NCBI GenBank assembly: GCA_016712525.1
Contig: JADJQX010000001.1
Span: forward strand, 496,001 to 560,000
DNA length: 64,000 nt
Origin: Myxococcales bacterium
GTDB lineage: Bacteria > Myxococcota_A > Polyangia > Polyangiales > Polyangiaceae
Direction of reading: 5' to 3'
The position numbers and the translations under genes were made by a program. The notes under the pieces are model-generated. The model did not search any database. It was not told the origin of the DNA and saw only the letters and a program-made list of their open reading frames with translations. Shown here piece by piece: positions 18,084 through 26,465 of this stretch; position 1 is the first letter of the stretch, and the number at the start of each line of letters is the position of its first letter.

Positions 18084-18296
18084 TAGCAGCCTGTTGATTT
18101 TCGGACCGAGGCCGTTCGACTTCCGCGCCCGAGCCGCCGAGGCGCGACCCGAGGAGCGCCCGGAGCCTACTTTTGTACTTTTGTAGGTGAGGACGACCCT
18201 TGGAAGTCCCCGACGGGGGACGCCCCGCAGGATCGCAACGTAGGCGGTCGGGATGCGGCGGCGAGCGGCCGACGGGAGAAAATCAACGGGCTGCTA
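18084..18296. mobile_element. MITE-like element, copy 1 (213 bp)
   Basis: The ends are 18-bp inverted repeats with one mismatch: TAGCAGCCTGTTGATTTT on the left and the complement of TAGCAGCCCGTTGATTTT on the right. Both ends are embedded in CTAG, so a TA or CTAG target duplication is possible. There is no open frame for a transposase. The interior aligns along most of its length with the reverse complement of 40128-40359 (shared core includes CGCCGAGGCGCGA and GCGGTCGGGATGCGGCGGCG). The right end supplies the TAG stop of the neighbouring amidoligase gene. Confidence 0.8.
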
Positions 18297-21200
18297 GCGT
18301 GCACCCGAGGCGTCCGGCCGCCGAAGGTCGAGGGTGAAAGGAAAGTCCTCGTTTTCCTCGGCGGGACCGACCTCGACGGTGCCGGTGGTGTGGCCGATGC
18401 GCTCGAACCTCCCGAGCCTTCGGCCTTCGGCCTCGAGCGCGTTCACGGGGCGAACGTCGTAGCTGCGGCCGCCCGGGTGCGAAACATGCATCTTGCACCC
18501 ACCGAGGCTCCGCCGGGTCCAGGTGTCGACGAGATCGAAGGTGAGCGGCGTATGTACGCCGATGTAGGGATGGAGGCACCGCGGAGGCTGCCACGCGCGG
18601 TACCGGACCCCTCCCGCCACGTCGCCCTCGCCGGAGCGGGCGACCGGGTGCATCGGGACCCTTCGACCGTTGCAGGTGAGCACGAAGCGCTCGGGGGTGA
18701 GGCCGCGCACACGGACCTCGAGCCGCTCGACCGACGAGTCGACGTAGCGCGCGGTGCCCCCGGAGGTGACGTCCTCCCCCATGACGTGCCACGGCTCGAG
18801 CGCCGACCGAAGGGTCACGTGCACCCCCTCCACGGTGAGCTCGCCGATCGTGGGGAATCGAAACTCGAAGTGGGGCAAAAACCACGCGGGCTCGAAGGCG
18901 AAGCCCGAAGCTCCGAGGTCGTCGAGCACCGTGAGGAAGTCGTCCCAGACGAACGACGGGAGCATGAACCGGTCGTGCAGCGCCGTGCGAAACCGGACGA
19001 GCCTGCGTGACCCCTCGGGTCGCTCCCAGAGGCGCGCCACGAGCGCGCGAAGGAGGAGCTGCTGCGCGAGGCACATGCGCGCGTGCGGCGGCATCTCGAA
19101 GCCGCGCATCTCGACGAGCCCGAGCCTGCCGGCGGCCCCGTCGGGCGAATAGAGCTTGTCGATGCAGATCTCGGCGCGGTGGGTGTTCCCCGTGACGTCG
19201 ATCAGGAGATCGCGAAAGAGCCTATCGGTGAGCCAAGGGGGAATTCCCTCTTTTGCCTCTTCGAGCTTTCGTGTCACCTCGGCGAAGGCGATCTCCATCT
19301 CGTAGAGGGCGTCGTTCCGGGCCTCGTCGATGCGTGGAGCCTGGGAGGTGGGGCCGATGAAGAGCCCCGAGAAGAGATACGAGAGCGACGGGTGTCGCTG
19401 GAAATACGCGATGAGGCTCCGGAGGAGGTCGGGCCTGCGGAGGAAGGGCGAGTCGCTCGTGGTCCTCGCGCCGAGGACGAGGTGGTGCCCTCCGCCCGTG
19501 CCGGCGTGGCGGCCGTCGACCATGAATTTCTCGGCGCCGAGGCGGGACGTCCGGGCGGCTTCGTAGAGGTGCTCGGTCTGCGCGACGAGCTCTCGCCACG
19601 ACGCCGTCGGCTGCACGTTCACCTCGATGACCCCGGGGTCCGGCGTCACCGAGAGGCTCGAGAGGCGTGGATCACGCGGCGGCGTGTACCCCTCGACGAG
19701 CACGGGCACGCCGATCTTCGCGGCGGCGGCCTCGACCGCGGCCACCACGACGAGGTAGTCGTCGAGGGTCTCGAGCGGCGGCATGAACACGTAGAGCACG
19801 CCCGCGCGAGCCTCGGCGCACATGGCGGTCCTCACGACCTCCTTGCCCGAGTCTCCCACGGCGGGCGGCTTCGTCGACGCGCGGCGCGATTTGCGGCGCG
19901 GCGCGGCGAGCTCCGCGGGCGGCTCGAGCGCCTCGACCTCACGGGACGGGTCGGGGTGCCCGAGGGGCTCACGATCACCCTCGGCGACCCACGGGAGGGC
20001 ATCGAGCGGGAGCCTGAGGCCCACCGGCGAGTCTCCGGGGACGAGGAAACAATGGCCACCGCGGAGGTACCAGGGGCTCGAGCGGAACGCGCCACCGGAC
20101 TTGGCCCCGCCGAGCTTCGCCACCGGGAGCACGTAGCCCTTCACGGCGCCGAGGCCGGCCTCGAAGATGCGCCGGAGGCGCTCGCGCTCGAGAGGATCGT
20201 CGATTTTGGTGTCCTTCGGGTCGACGTTGATGGGCAATTTGCGCTCACGCCAGAGGGCATATGCCGCGTCCTCGTAGGCGGGGAATACGGTGTCGGACCG
20301 CACGCCCAAGTGCTCGGCCACGGCCACGAGGAGCCGCTCGCCGTCTTCGGTGCGTGCGCCGCTCGGGCTCGCTTCGTCGGCCACGAGCTTCGGGTCGTTC
20401 CAAATGGGCTGTCCGTCGACTCGAAAGTATAGCGAGAGGCACCACCGCGGCAGGGGCTCGCCCGGGTACCATTTGCCCTGACCGAAATGGACGAGCCCGT
20501 GCGGGGCGTACCGCTCGCGGAGCTTCTGGTAGAGGTCGCCCGCGAGCTTGCGCTTCTTCTCGCCGAGCGCCGCCGTGTTCCACTCCGGTCCGTCCGGATC
20601 GTCGATCGAGACGAACGTCGGCTCTCCGCCCATGGTGAGGCGCACGTCGCCCTCGGTGAGGCGCGCGTCCACGGCGTCACCCAAGGCCAGAATGGCCTCC
20701 CACGCGCCGTCCGTGTAGGGCTTCGTGACCCGCGGCGTCTCGACGACGCGCGTGACGTGCATCGTGTGCTCGAAGGTGGTCTCGCAAGGATCGAGGAGGC
20801 CGGAGACGGGCGCGGCGAGGCCTGGCTCGGCCGTGCACGCGAGCGGCAAATGCCCCTCCCCCGCGAAGAGGCCCGACGTCGGATCGAGGCCCACCCAGCC
20901 GGCGCCGGGTAGGTAGACCTCGCACCATGCGTGCAGATCGCAGAAGTCTTTCTCGGGCCCGGCGGGCCCTTCGATGGGCTTCTCGTCGGCCGTGAGCTGG
21001 ATGAGGTACCCCGAGGCGAAGCGGGCGGCGAGGCCGAGCCTGCGGAGGATCTGCACGAGCAACCACGCCGAATCACGGCACGAGCCGGAGCTCTTCTCGA
21101 GCGTCTCTTCGGGTGTCTGGAGGCCCGGCTCGAGGCGAACATTGTAAAATACATGATTCGCCACACGCTGGTTCAGGGCGACCAGCATGGGCGTCGTGCC

Positions 21201-21620
21201 GAGCGACGCGGCGGGCCGGACGTCGGCCAGGAACGCGTCGAACAAGGGAGACTCGGGCAGCGTCCGGAGGTACGGGCGGAGCTCCTCGGCGAGCTCGGCG
21301 TCGTACGTGAACGGCCACTCTTCGGCGTAGGGCTCCAAGAAGAAGTCGAACGGGTTTCGAGCCTCGATCGCAGCGACGAGGTCGACCACGATCTCGAACG
21401 ACGTCGTCTTCTCGGGGAAGACCAGGCGCGCCTGGTAGTTCGACTGCGGGTCCTGGAGCCAGTTCAGGAAGTGCTTCGCCGGCCGGACCTCGAGCGCGTA
21501 CGAGAGCACCCTCGTGCGGCAGTGCGGCGCGGGCCGCAGCCGAACGACCTGCGGGCCGAGCGAGACCGGGCGGTCGTAGCGGTAGGTCGTGCGGTGGTGG
21601 AGGGCGACCTGGATGGACAT
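18294..21620 (-). CDS. Transglutaminase fused to DUF2126 putative amidoligase
   Basis: A 1108-residue two-part enzyme. The N-terminus is a transglutaminase N-domain (about 1-95) plus core, with the active cysteine in SGSCRDSAW (about 180), histidine in LHAWCEVYLP and aspartate in LDPTSG. The rest (about 330-1100) is DUF2126, annotated in Pfam as a putative amidoligase, with stretches such as MGGEPTFVSIDDPDGPEWN and GTGGGHHLVLG. I chose the ATG at 21620 because homology begins at SIQVALHHRTTYRYD; an upstream start at 21695 would add an unconserved leader. It is the functional partner of the genes at 2710-6185 but 12 kb away, and its stop codon lies in the MITE end. Confidence 0.92.
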   Translation of the reverse strand: MSIQVALHHRTTYRYDRPVSLGPQVVRLRPAPHCRTRVLSYALEVRPAKHFLNWLQDPQSNYQARLVFPEKTTSFEIVVDLVAAIEARNPFDFFLEPYAEEWPFTYDAELAEELRPYLRTLPESPLFDAFLADVRPAASLGTTPMLVALNQRVANHVFYNVRLEPGLQTPEETLEKSSGSCRDSAWLLVQILRRLGLAARFASGYLIQLTADEKPIEGPAGPEKDFCDLHAWCEVYLPGAGWVGLDPTSGLFAGEGHLPLACTAEPGLAAPVSGLLDPCETTFEHTMHVTRVVETPRVTKPYTDGAWEAILALGDAVDARLTEGDVRLTMGGEPTFVSIDDPDGPEWNTAALGEKKRKLAGDLYQKLRERYAPHGLVHFGQGKWYPGEPLPRWCLSLYFRVDGQPIWNDPKLVADEASPSGARTEDGERLLVAVAEHLGVRSDTVFPAYEDAAYALWRERKLPINVDPKDTKIDDPLERERLRRIFEAGLGAVKGYVLPVAKLGGAKSGGAFRSSPWYLRGGHCFLVPGDSPVGLRLPLDALPWVAEGDREPLGHPDPSREVEALEPPAELAAPRRKSRRASTKPPAVGDSGKEVVRTAMCAEARAGVLYVFMPPLETLDDYLVVVAAVEAAAAKIGVPVLVEGYTPPRDPRLSSLSVTPDPGVIEVNVQPTASWRELVAQTEHLYEAARTSRLGAEKFMVDGRHAGTGGGHHLVLGARTTSDSPFLRRPDLLRSLIAYFQRHPSLSYLFSGLFIGPTSQAPRIDEARNDALYEMEIAFAEVTRKLEEAKEGIPPWLTDRLFRDLLIDVTGNTHRAEICIDKLYSPDGAAGRLGLVEMRGFEMPPHARMCLAQQLLLRALVARLWERPEGSRRLVRFRTALHDRFMLPSFVWDDFLTVLDDLGASGFAFEPAWFLPHFEFRFPTIGELTVEGVHVTLRSALEPWHVMGEDVTSGGTARYVDSSVERLEVRVRGLTPERFVLTCNGRRVPMHPVARSGEGDVAGGVRYRAWQPPRCLHPYIGVHTPLTFDLVDTWTRRSLGGCKMHVSHPGGRSYDVRPVNALEAEGRRLGRFERIGHTTGTVEVGPAEENEDFPFTLDLRRPDASGAR

Positions 21621-21773
21621 CGCGACTCGGGAACGTACTTGGGGAAATGTTTCCGGAGAAGGCACGTCACCCGGCCGGGAGCACGAGCGGCGCACCGCGA
21701 CCGCGCGGAGGCCCGAGCCACGCCGCGCGAGGCCGCGTCATGCTTCGAGCCGCGTAGGGGAGCCCCCTACCTT

Positions 21774-23360
21774 TCACTTCACGCGGACGAGGCGCACGCG
21801 AGGCATGGCGGCGGCGTCGACCGTCACCGTGAGGCCGGTGGGGCCGGCCGCGGCGGCTTGGAACGTGAGGTACTCGACGCCGCCCGAGCGCACCTTGCCG
21901 TCGGCCGCCTCGAGCTTCTGGGTCTTCGGGCCCTTCATGCTCTGGCCATGGAACTGCGCGCGCACGTCGGCGCCGCGCGGCTTCTTCGTGATCGGGTCGA
22001 TCTCGACGGGGAGGTACGAAAAACAGGGGTTCTGGGGCTTGGCGAAGCCGGCCTTGTCGCCGTTCGAGAGGGCGAGCGTCGTGTAGAAGTCCATGGCCAT
22101 CTCGGCCGGAGTGGTGCCGAGCGCGGTCGCGGTCCGCTGCGCGACGCCCTCTTTCGCGTCGAGCACGTCGCGGAGGTACGCCGGGCCTCCGCGGCCCTCG
22201 ATGGTGCCGTCGGCCTTCGCCGTGTCGCTCCCGGCGCGATCGTAGAGGTAGCGCACGAAGAGGTACGAGGCGCCGCGCAAGAGGCCGTCGCGCTTCGTGT
22301 CGTAGGTCGAGCGCGCGCCCAGCACCTCGGAGAGCGAGTAGTCACCGATGCCGTCGAGCCCGGCCATGGTCACGTACAAGTTCCCCGACTGGAAGCCGCT
22401 CACGTCCTGCGTGAACCCTCCGAAGCCCTCGATCATGTAGGACGAGTCGGGCCACTCGGTGAGCTTGTTTTTCAGCACTTTTCGGCCGAAATGGACGAGA
22501 TGGCCGAGCTCGTGGGCCAAGATCTCCTTGATGGCGGCGGGCGTGTTGTAGGGCGGCGCGATGTTGGCGGGCGGCGTGAGGTAGAGAAACTCACCCCTGT
22601 TGCCCGAGTCGGCGCCGCAGCCCGTGACCCCTTCGAGCAGATCGCACTGGCGGAAGAAGGCGACGGCCGAGTCGCGCGTGAGCGGAGAGAACACGAGGCC
22701 CACGCGCCCGTCTCCGTCCGTGTCGCTCTCGGTGCCGAAGATCGTGCGCGTGCGCGGCAAGACGTTCTTGTCGAAGTCGGCCAAGAACTCGGTGACGAAC
22801 GCCGGGTCGAGCGCGCCCGGGTTCGCGGGGCTCTTGTCGAGCCAGACGACCGCCGTATCGCTCACGGCGACGACCTCGGCCGGCACGGGCTCGAGGCGCG
22901 AGCCGACGGGGACCTTGAGCGTGCGCGTCGTGCCCACGGCAGGGGCGGTGCCCTTGGGGGGCTCTTCGGTGGGGACGCTCTTGCCCTTCCACATGTCGGG
23001 CGAGAGCGCACACCCCGTAAGGCGCTTCGGCTCCTTCGGCGACGCGACATCTCCGGTCGACGCGGTGTAGGCGTGATCGCCGCGTGAGGTGTCGAGCTTG
23101 GTCGAGACGACCACGGCGACGTACTCCGCGCCCGGGAAAGGAGCGAGCCTCACCGAGGCCGTCCCCTCTTCGACGGGGAGCTCCACCGCTTCGCCCGGCT
23201 CGAGCGAGGCGCCACCCGCGGCTCCGTCCACGCCACCGTCGACCGTGGGCGGCACGACCGAGGCGTCGGGGGTCGGCGTGGTGGTCGACGCGCACGCGCC
23301 CGCGGAGGCGGCGACGAGGCACGCGGCGAGCGGGAGACCGTAGAACCGAAGTCGTTTCAT
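21774..23360 (-). CDS. M30 (hyicolysin)-like zinc metalloprotease lipoprotein
   Basis: A 528-residue exported lipoprotein: signal peptide with lipobox SAGAC (Cys23) and then a Thr/Pro/Asp/Gly-rich linker. The zinc site is HELGH (283-287) in AHELGHLVHFGRK, with downstream glutamates in MIEGFGGFTQDVSGF. The preceding DTDGDGRVGLVFSPL segment matches the layout of M30 peptidases. It is the distal gene of a pair with the ChaN-like lipoprotein (11-bp gap). Substrate unknown. Confidence 0.82.
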   Translation of the reverse strand: MKRLRFYGLPLAACLVAASAGACASTTTPTPDASVVPPTVDGGVDGAAGGASLEPGEAVELPVEEGTASVRLAPFPGAEYVAVVVSTKLDTSRGDHAYTASTGDVASPKEPKRLTGCALSPDMWKGKSVPTEEPPKGTAPAVGTTRTLKVPVGSRLEPVPAEVVAVSDTAVVWLDKSPANPGALDPAFVTEFLADFDKNVLPRTRTIFGTESDTDGDGRVGLVFSPLTRDSAVAFFRQCDLLEGVTGCGADSGNRGEFLYLTPPANIAPPYNTPAAIKEILAHELGHLVHFGRKVLKNKLTEWPDSSYMIEGFGGFTQDVSGFQSGNLYVTMAGLDGIGDYSLSEVLGARSTYDTKRDGLLRGASYLFVRYLYDRAGSDTAKADGTIEGRGGPAYLRDVLDAKEGVAQRTATALGTTPAEMAMDFYTTLALSNGDKAGFAKPQNPCFSYLPVEIDPITKKPRGADVRAQFHGQSMKGPKTQKLEAADGKVRSGGVEYLTFQAAAAGPTGLTVTVDAAAMPRVRLVRVK

Positions 23361-23371
23361 CGTGGGCCTCT

Positions 23372-24385
23372 TCACTTCGCGTCGAACACGAACCAAAACC
23401 GCGCAAGCTTGCGATCGCTCACCCGCTTCGCCATGGCCTCGGCGAGCTTGGTTCGCGGCGTGGTCGAGACGATGCGGTACGCGGAGGCGTCTTTTCCGAG
23501 GTAGCGGACGGCGCGATCGGGCGTGGCGAGCCCGGTCTGCGCGTGGAAGTCGCCCGCGACCGTGAGCACGCGGCCGCCCTTCTTGGCCTCTTCGGCGGCG
23601 AAGTAGCCCATGGTCTCGTCCCGGATGACGGCGAGGTCGGTGAAGTACGCGAGCGCCTCGGCGGGCTTCATGCCCATGTTCGAGTGCGCGTTCGGATCGA
23701 AGTTGTCCGCGAAGTAGGCCTTGAAGGCGTCGTCGGGCGCGGGGATGGGGCGTGGCGCGATCGAGCCCGCGTACTTGAACGAGTCGCCGAGGGCGTTGAA
23801 GGCCTCGAGGGGCTTCTTGGGGTACGCGGCGTAGAGCGTGTCGAGCGCCTCTTTGGGCACGTTGAGACCGACGACCGGGCGCCCCTTCTCCTTCATGTGA
23901 TCGACGAGGGGCTTCCAGTACTTGGCGTAGTTCGGCCACGGCTGGCTCTTCTTCTCGAAGTCCTCGGGGGTGAGGTTGCCGGCGACGTAGTCGTCCAAGA
24001 TGGGCTGCTCGTCGCGCTGGAAGTGCTCCATCGCGAGCGAGACGTCCGAGAACTTCGCGGTCATGCGGGTGAGCGCCCAGAGCTCGAGCTCTTGGACCGG
24101 CGCGGTCTCGTGCTGCTCCCCGAAGAAGACGAGCTTCACCTCGCCGAGCTGCGCGACGAGGGCGGCCTCGTCGAGGTAGACGCCCTTCTCCGCGTCGAAG
24201 ATCTGCATGGCCGTGAAAGCCGTGCCTTCGTACTTCGGGGCCGCTTCGGCCGTCGCGAACGTCTTCCCGGCGTCGGCGGGGGTGGGGCTCGTGGGATCGC
24301 CCGGCGTGGTCACGACCTCGGAGGCACAGCCTACGAGCGAGAGGACGGAGGCCAGCGCGAGCGACGAGAACGAGAGCCTTTGCAT
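23372..24385 (-). CDS. ChaN-like haem-binding-superfamily lipoprotein
   Basis: A 337-residue lipoprotein (SLVGC, Cys20) of the ChaN/Tiki-like fold. The N-terminal FFGEQHETAPVQELELW and late VAGDFHAQTGLA stretches are the conserved metal- or haem-site motifs of the family. ChaN proteins are linked to iron uptake; Tiki relatives are proteases. The ATG at 24385 starts the signal peptide; an upstream in-frame start would precede it with an unlikely sequence. It is divergent from rmlB. Confidence 0.82.
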   Translation of the reverse strand: MQRLSFSSLALASVLSLVGCASEVVTTPGDPTSPTPADAGKTFATAEAAPKYEGTAFTAMQIFDAEKGVYLDEAALVAQLGEVKLVFFGEQHETAPVQELELWALTRMTAKFSDVSLAMEHFQRDEQPILDDYVAGNLTPEDFEKKSQPWPNYAKYWKPLVDHMKEKGRPVVGLNVPKEALDTLYAAYPKKPLEAFNALGDSFKYAGSIAPRPIPAPDDAFKAYFADNFDPNAHSNMGMKPAEALAYFTDLAVIRDETMGYFAAEEAKKGGRVLTVAGDFHAQTGLATPDRAVRYLGKDASAYRIVSTTPRTKLAEAMAKRVSDRKLARFWFVFDAK

Positions 24386-24591
24386 GGGGTGTGTCCTGTC
24401 ACAACTCGCGGCCGTGCGGTAGGCCGCCCGGCGCGACGAGGCAGGGCACATTCGCAACACTACGACTTTATTGACATTTCGCACATTGCCCCTTGGTTCG
24501 TCGGGGGGCTACCCTCGAGGTCGATGCCCCCTCCGATGCCCTCCTACGCGCCCCCCGGGAGCCACGTGAGCTCGGCGCCAAGGAGCGCGCG
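24386..24591. promoter_or_regulatory. Divergent intergenic region between chaN-like gene and rmlB
   Basis: About 200 bp that must hold promoters for both directions. It contains an AT-rich patch near 24458-24480 with TTGACA at 24471-24476, but no well-spaced -10 box was found for it, so no promoter is assigned. An AAGGAG at 24580-24585 is the ribosome site of rmlB. Confidence 0.35.
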
Positions 24592-25581
24592 GTGAGCCTG
24601 CTCGTCACGGGCGGAGCCGGGTTCATCGGTGCGTCGCTCGTAGCGCTCCGCGTGCGCGAGCACCCGAGCGAGCCCGTCGTGGTGCTGGATGCGCTCACGT
24701 ATGCCGCGCGCCCCGAGCGCCTCCGGGACCTGCCCGGGGTCACGCTCGTCCATGGAGACGTGTGCGACGGCGAGCGCGTCCGCCGTACGATCGACGAGCA
24801 CGGCGTGGATCGCGTCGTCCACCTCGCGGCCGAGTCCCACGTGGACAGGTCGATCACCGACGCGCTCCCCTTCGTGCGCACGAACGTGCTCGGCACGGCG
24901 ACGCTGCTCGAAGAGGCTCGGCGCGCGGGCGTGCGGCGCTTCGTGCACGTCTCGACCGACGAGGTCTATGGCCACCTCGGGCTCTCCGATCCCCCTTTCA
25001 CGGAGACGTCTCCGCTCGCGCCGCGCTCGCCCTACGCCGCATCCAAAGCGGGCGCCGAGCACCTGGTGCGGGCGTACGCCGAGACGTACCGCTTCCCTGC
25101 CCTCGTGACGCGTGGCTCGAACACGTACGGCCCCTACCAGCTCCCGGAGAAGCTCGTCCCGAGGCTCGTGATGCGCGCCCTCCGTGACGAGCCCCTGCCC
25201 CTCTACGGAGACGGCTCGAACGTGCGCGACTGGCTCCACGTGGACGACCACGCCCGCGCGATCGACCTCGTGCTGGAGCGCGGCGAGGACGGCGAGACCT
25301 ACAACGTGGGAGGGCGCGCCGAGCGCTCGAACCTGGAGATGGCGCACGCGGTGCTCGACCTGCTCGGCAAACCGAGGAGCCTCGTGCGGTTCGTAGCCGA
25401 CAGGCCGGGGCACGATCTGCGGTACGCGCTCGACGATGGCAAAATCGAGCAAACCCTAGGTTTTTCTCGGTCGCACACGCTCGAACGGGGCCTCGCCGAC
25501 GTCGTCCGGTTCCTCGCCGAGCACCCGGAGCTGCTCGAGTCTCGGAGGGACGCCGAGGCGGGGAGCCTGCCTGGAGAGTGA
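24592..25581 (+). CDS. rmlB: dTDP-glucose 4,6-dehydratase
   Basis: A 329-residue extended SDR: GGAGFIGASL dinucleotide loop at the N-terminus, HLAAESHVDRSI, STDEVYG (the Asp/Glu pair specific to RmlB) and the catalytic YAASKAGAE. It makes dTDP-4-keto-6-deoxyglucose in the cytoplasm. The GTG at 24592, six bases after AAGGAG, places the dinucleotide loop at residue 6 as in homologues. It is the first gene of rmlBDA. Confidence 0.93.
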   Translation: MSLLVTGGAGFIGASLVALRVREHPSEPVVVLDALTYAARPERLRDLPGVTLVHGDVCDGERVRRTIDEHGVDRVVHLAAESHVDRSITDALPFVRTNVLGTATLLEEARRAGVRRFVHVSTDEVYGHLGLSDPPFTETSPLAPRSPYAASKAGAEHLVRAYAETYRFPALVTRGSNTYGPYQLPEKLVPRLVMRALRDEPLPLYGDGSNVRDWLHVDDHARAIDLVLERGEDGETYNVGGRAERSNLEMAHAVLDLLGKPRSLVRFVADRPGHDLRYALDDGKIEQTLGFSRSHTLERGLADVVRFLAEHPELLESRRDAEAGSLPGE

Positions 25582-25619
25582 CGCACGACCGGGCGAAAAG
25601 GCGGTATCGTCGCTTCGCC

Positions 25620-26465
25620 ATGAAGATCGTCGTCTTCGGTTCGGGTGGGCTCGTGGGGCGCTACGTCGTGCGTGAGCTCTTGGCGCGAGGGGAAGACGAC
25701 GTCCTCGCCCTGCCGAGGTCCGCGTGCGACATCACCCGCCGGGAGGACGTGAACGCCGCCACGAACGAAGCCGACCGGATCGTGAACTGTGCAGCCTACA
25801 CGGACGTGGAGCACGCCGAGGACGACGAGGACACGGCCTACCGCGTGAACACGCTCGGCGCGGAGAACCTCGCGCGCGCCGCGGCCCGGCACGACGCCTC
25901 GCTCGTGCACCTCTCGACCGATCTCGTGTTCGACGGCGAGAAGCCCACCCCCTACGACGAGCTCGACGTGCCCAGGCCCGTGGGCGCCTACGCGCGCAGC
26001 AAATGGGCGGGTGAGGTGCTCGCGCGGGAGGCCACACCTCGGCTCTTCGTCGTGCGCGTCCAAGGCGTGTACGGAGAGGGCGGCAAAGGGTTCGCGTCGA
26101 AGCTCCCGCGGCTCGTGCTCGGGCGCGGGCCCATCACCGCCGACGGGGAGCGCCTCGTTCAGCCCACGTGGGCTCGCACGGTGGCGCGCCACGTATGCGA
26201 CCTCCTCCATACGGACGCGTACGGCACCTACCACGTGAGCGCCAAAGGCAAGACGACCTGGGCCGACTTCGCCCACGCCATCGCGAAGCGCCTCGACCTG
26301 CCCTCGCTCACCACGGGCGTGCCCACGGCCACGCTGAAGACACGCGCGATCCGGCCGAAAAATGCCCTCTTTTTACACAGAATGCTCGCGCTGCGTGGGT
26401 TCGATCGCCTGCCCACGTGGGAAGAAGATCTCGACGCGTACCTCGCCCACGCGGGCCTCGCGTGA
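25620..26465 (+). CDS. rmlD: dTDP-4-dehydrorhamnose reductase-like SDR
   Basis: A 281-residue reductase of the RmlD family: GSGGLVGRYVVREL, NCAAYTDVEHAEDD (typical RmlD), HLSTDLVFDG and YARSKWAGE. The ATG at 25620 begins directly at the Rossmann strand; a GTG at 25578 overlapping the rmlB stop (GTGA) is possible. It would reduce a dTDP-4-keto-6-deoxy sugar. No rmlC epimerase is present, so the product may be a different dTDP-deoxysugar, or rmlC lies elsewhere. Confidence 0.88.
   Translation: MKIVVFGSGGLVGRYVVRELLARGEDDVLALPRSACDITRREDVNAATNEADRIVNCAAYTDVEHAEDDEDTAYRVNTLGAENLARAAARHDASLVHLSTDLVFDGEKPTPYDELDVPRPVGAYARSKWAGEVLAREATPRLFVVRVQGVYGEGGKGFASKLPRLVLGRGPITADGERLVQPTWARTVARHVCDLLHTDAYGTYHVSAKGKTTWADFAHAIAKRLDLPSLTTGVPTATLKTRAIRPKNALFLHRMLALRGFDRLPTWEEDLDAYLAHAGLA

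Noticed and set aside
18084..18296. A complete insertion sequence
   Set aside because: At 213 bp there is no room for a transposase; the inverted ends and second copy fit a non-autonomous element.
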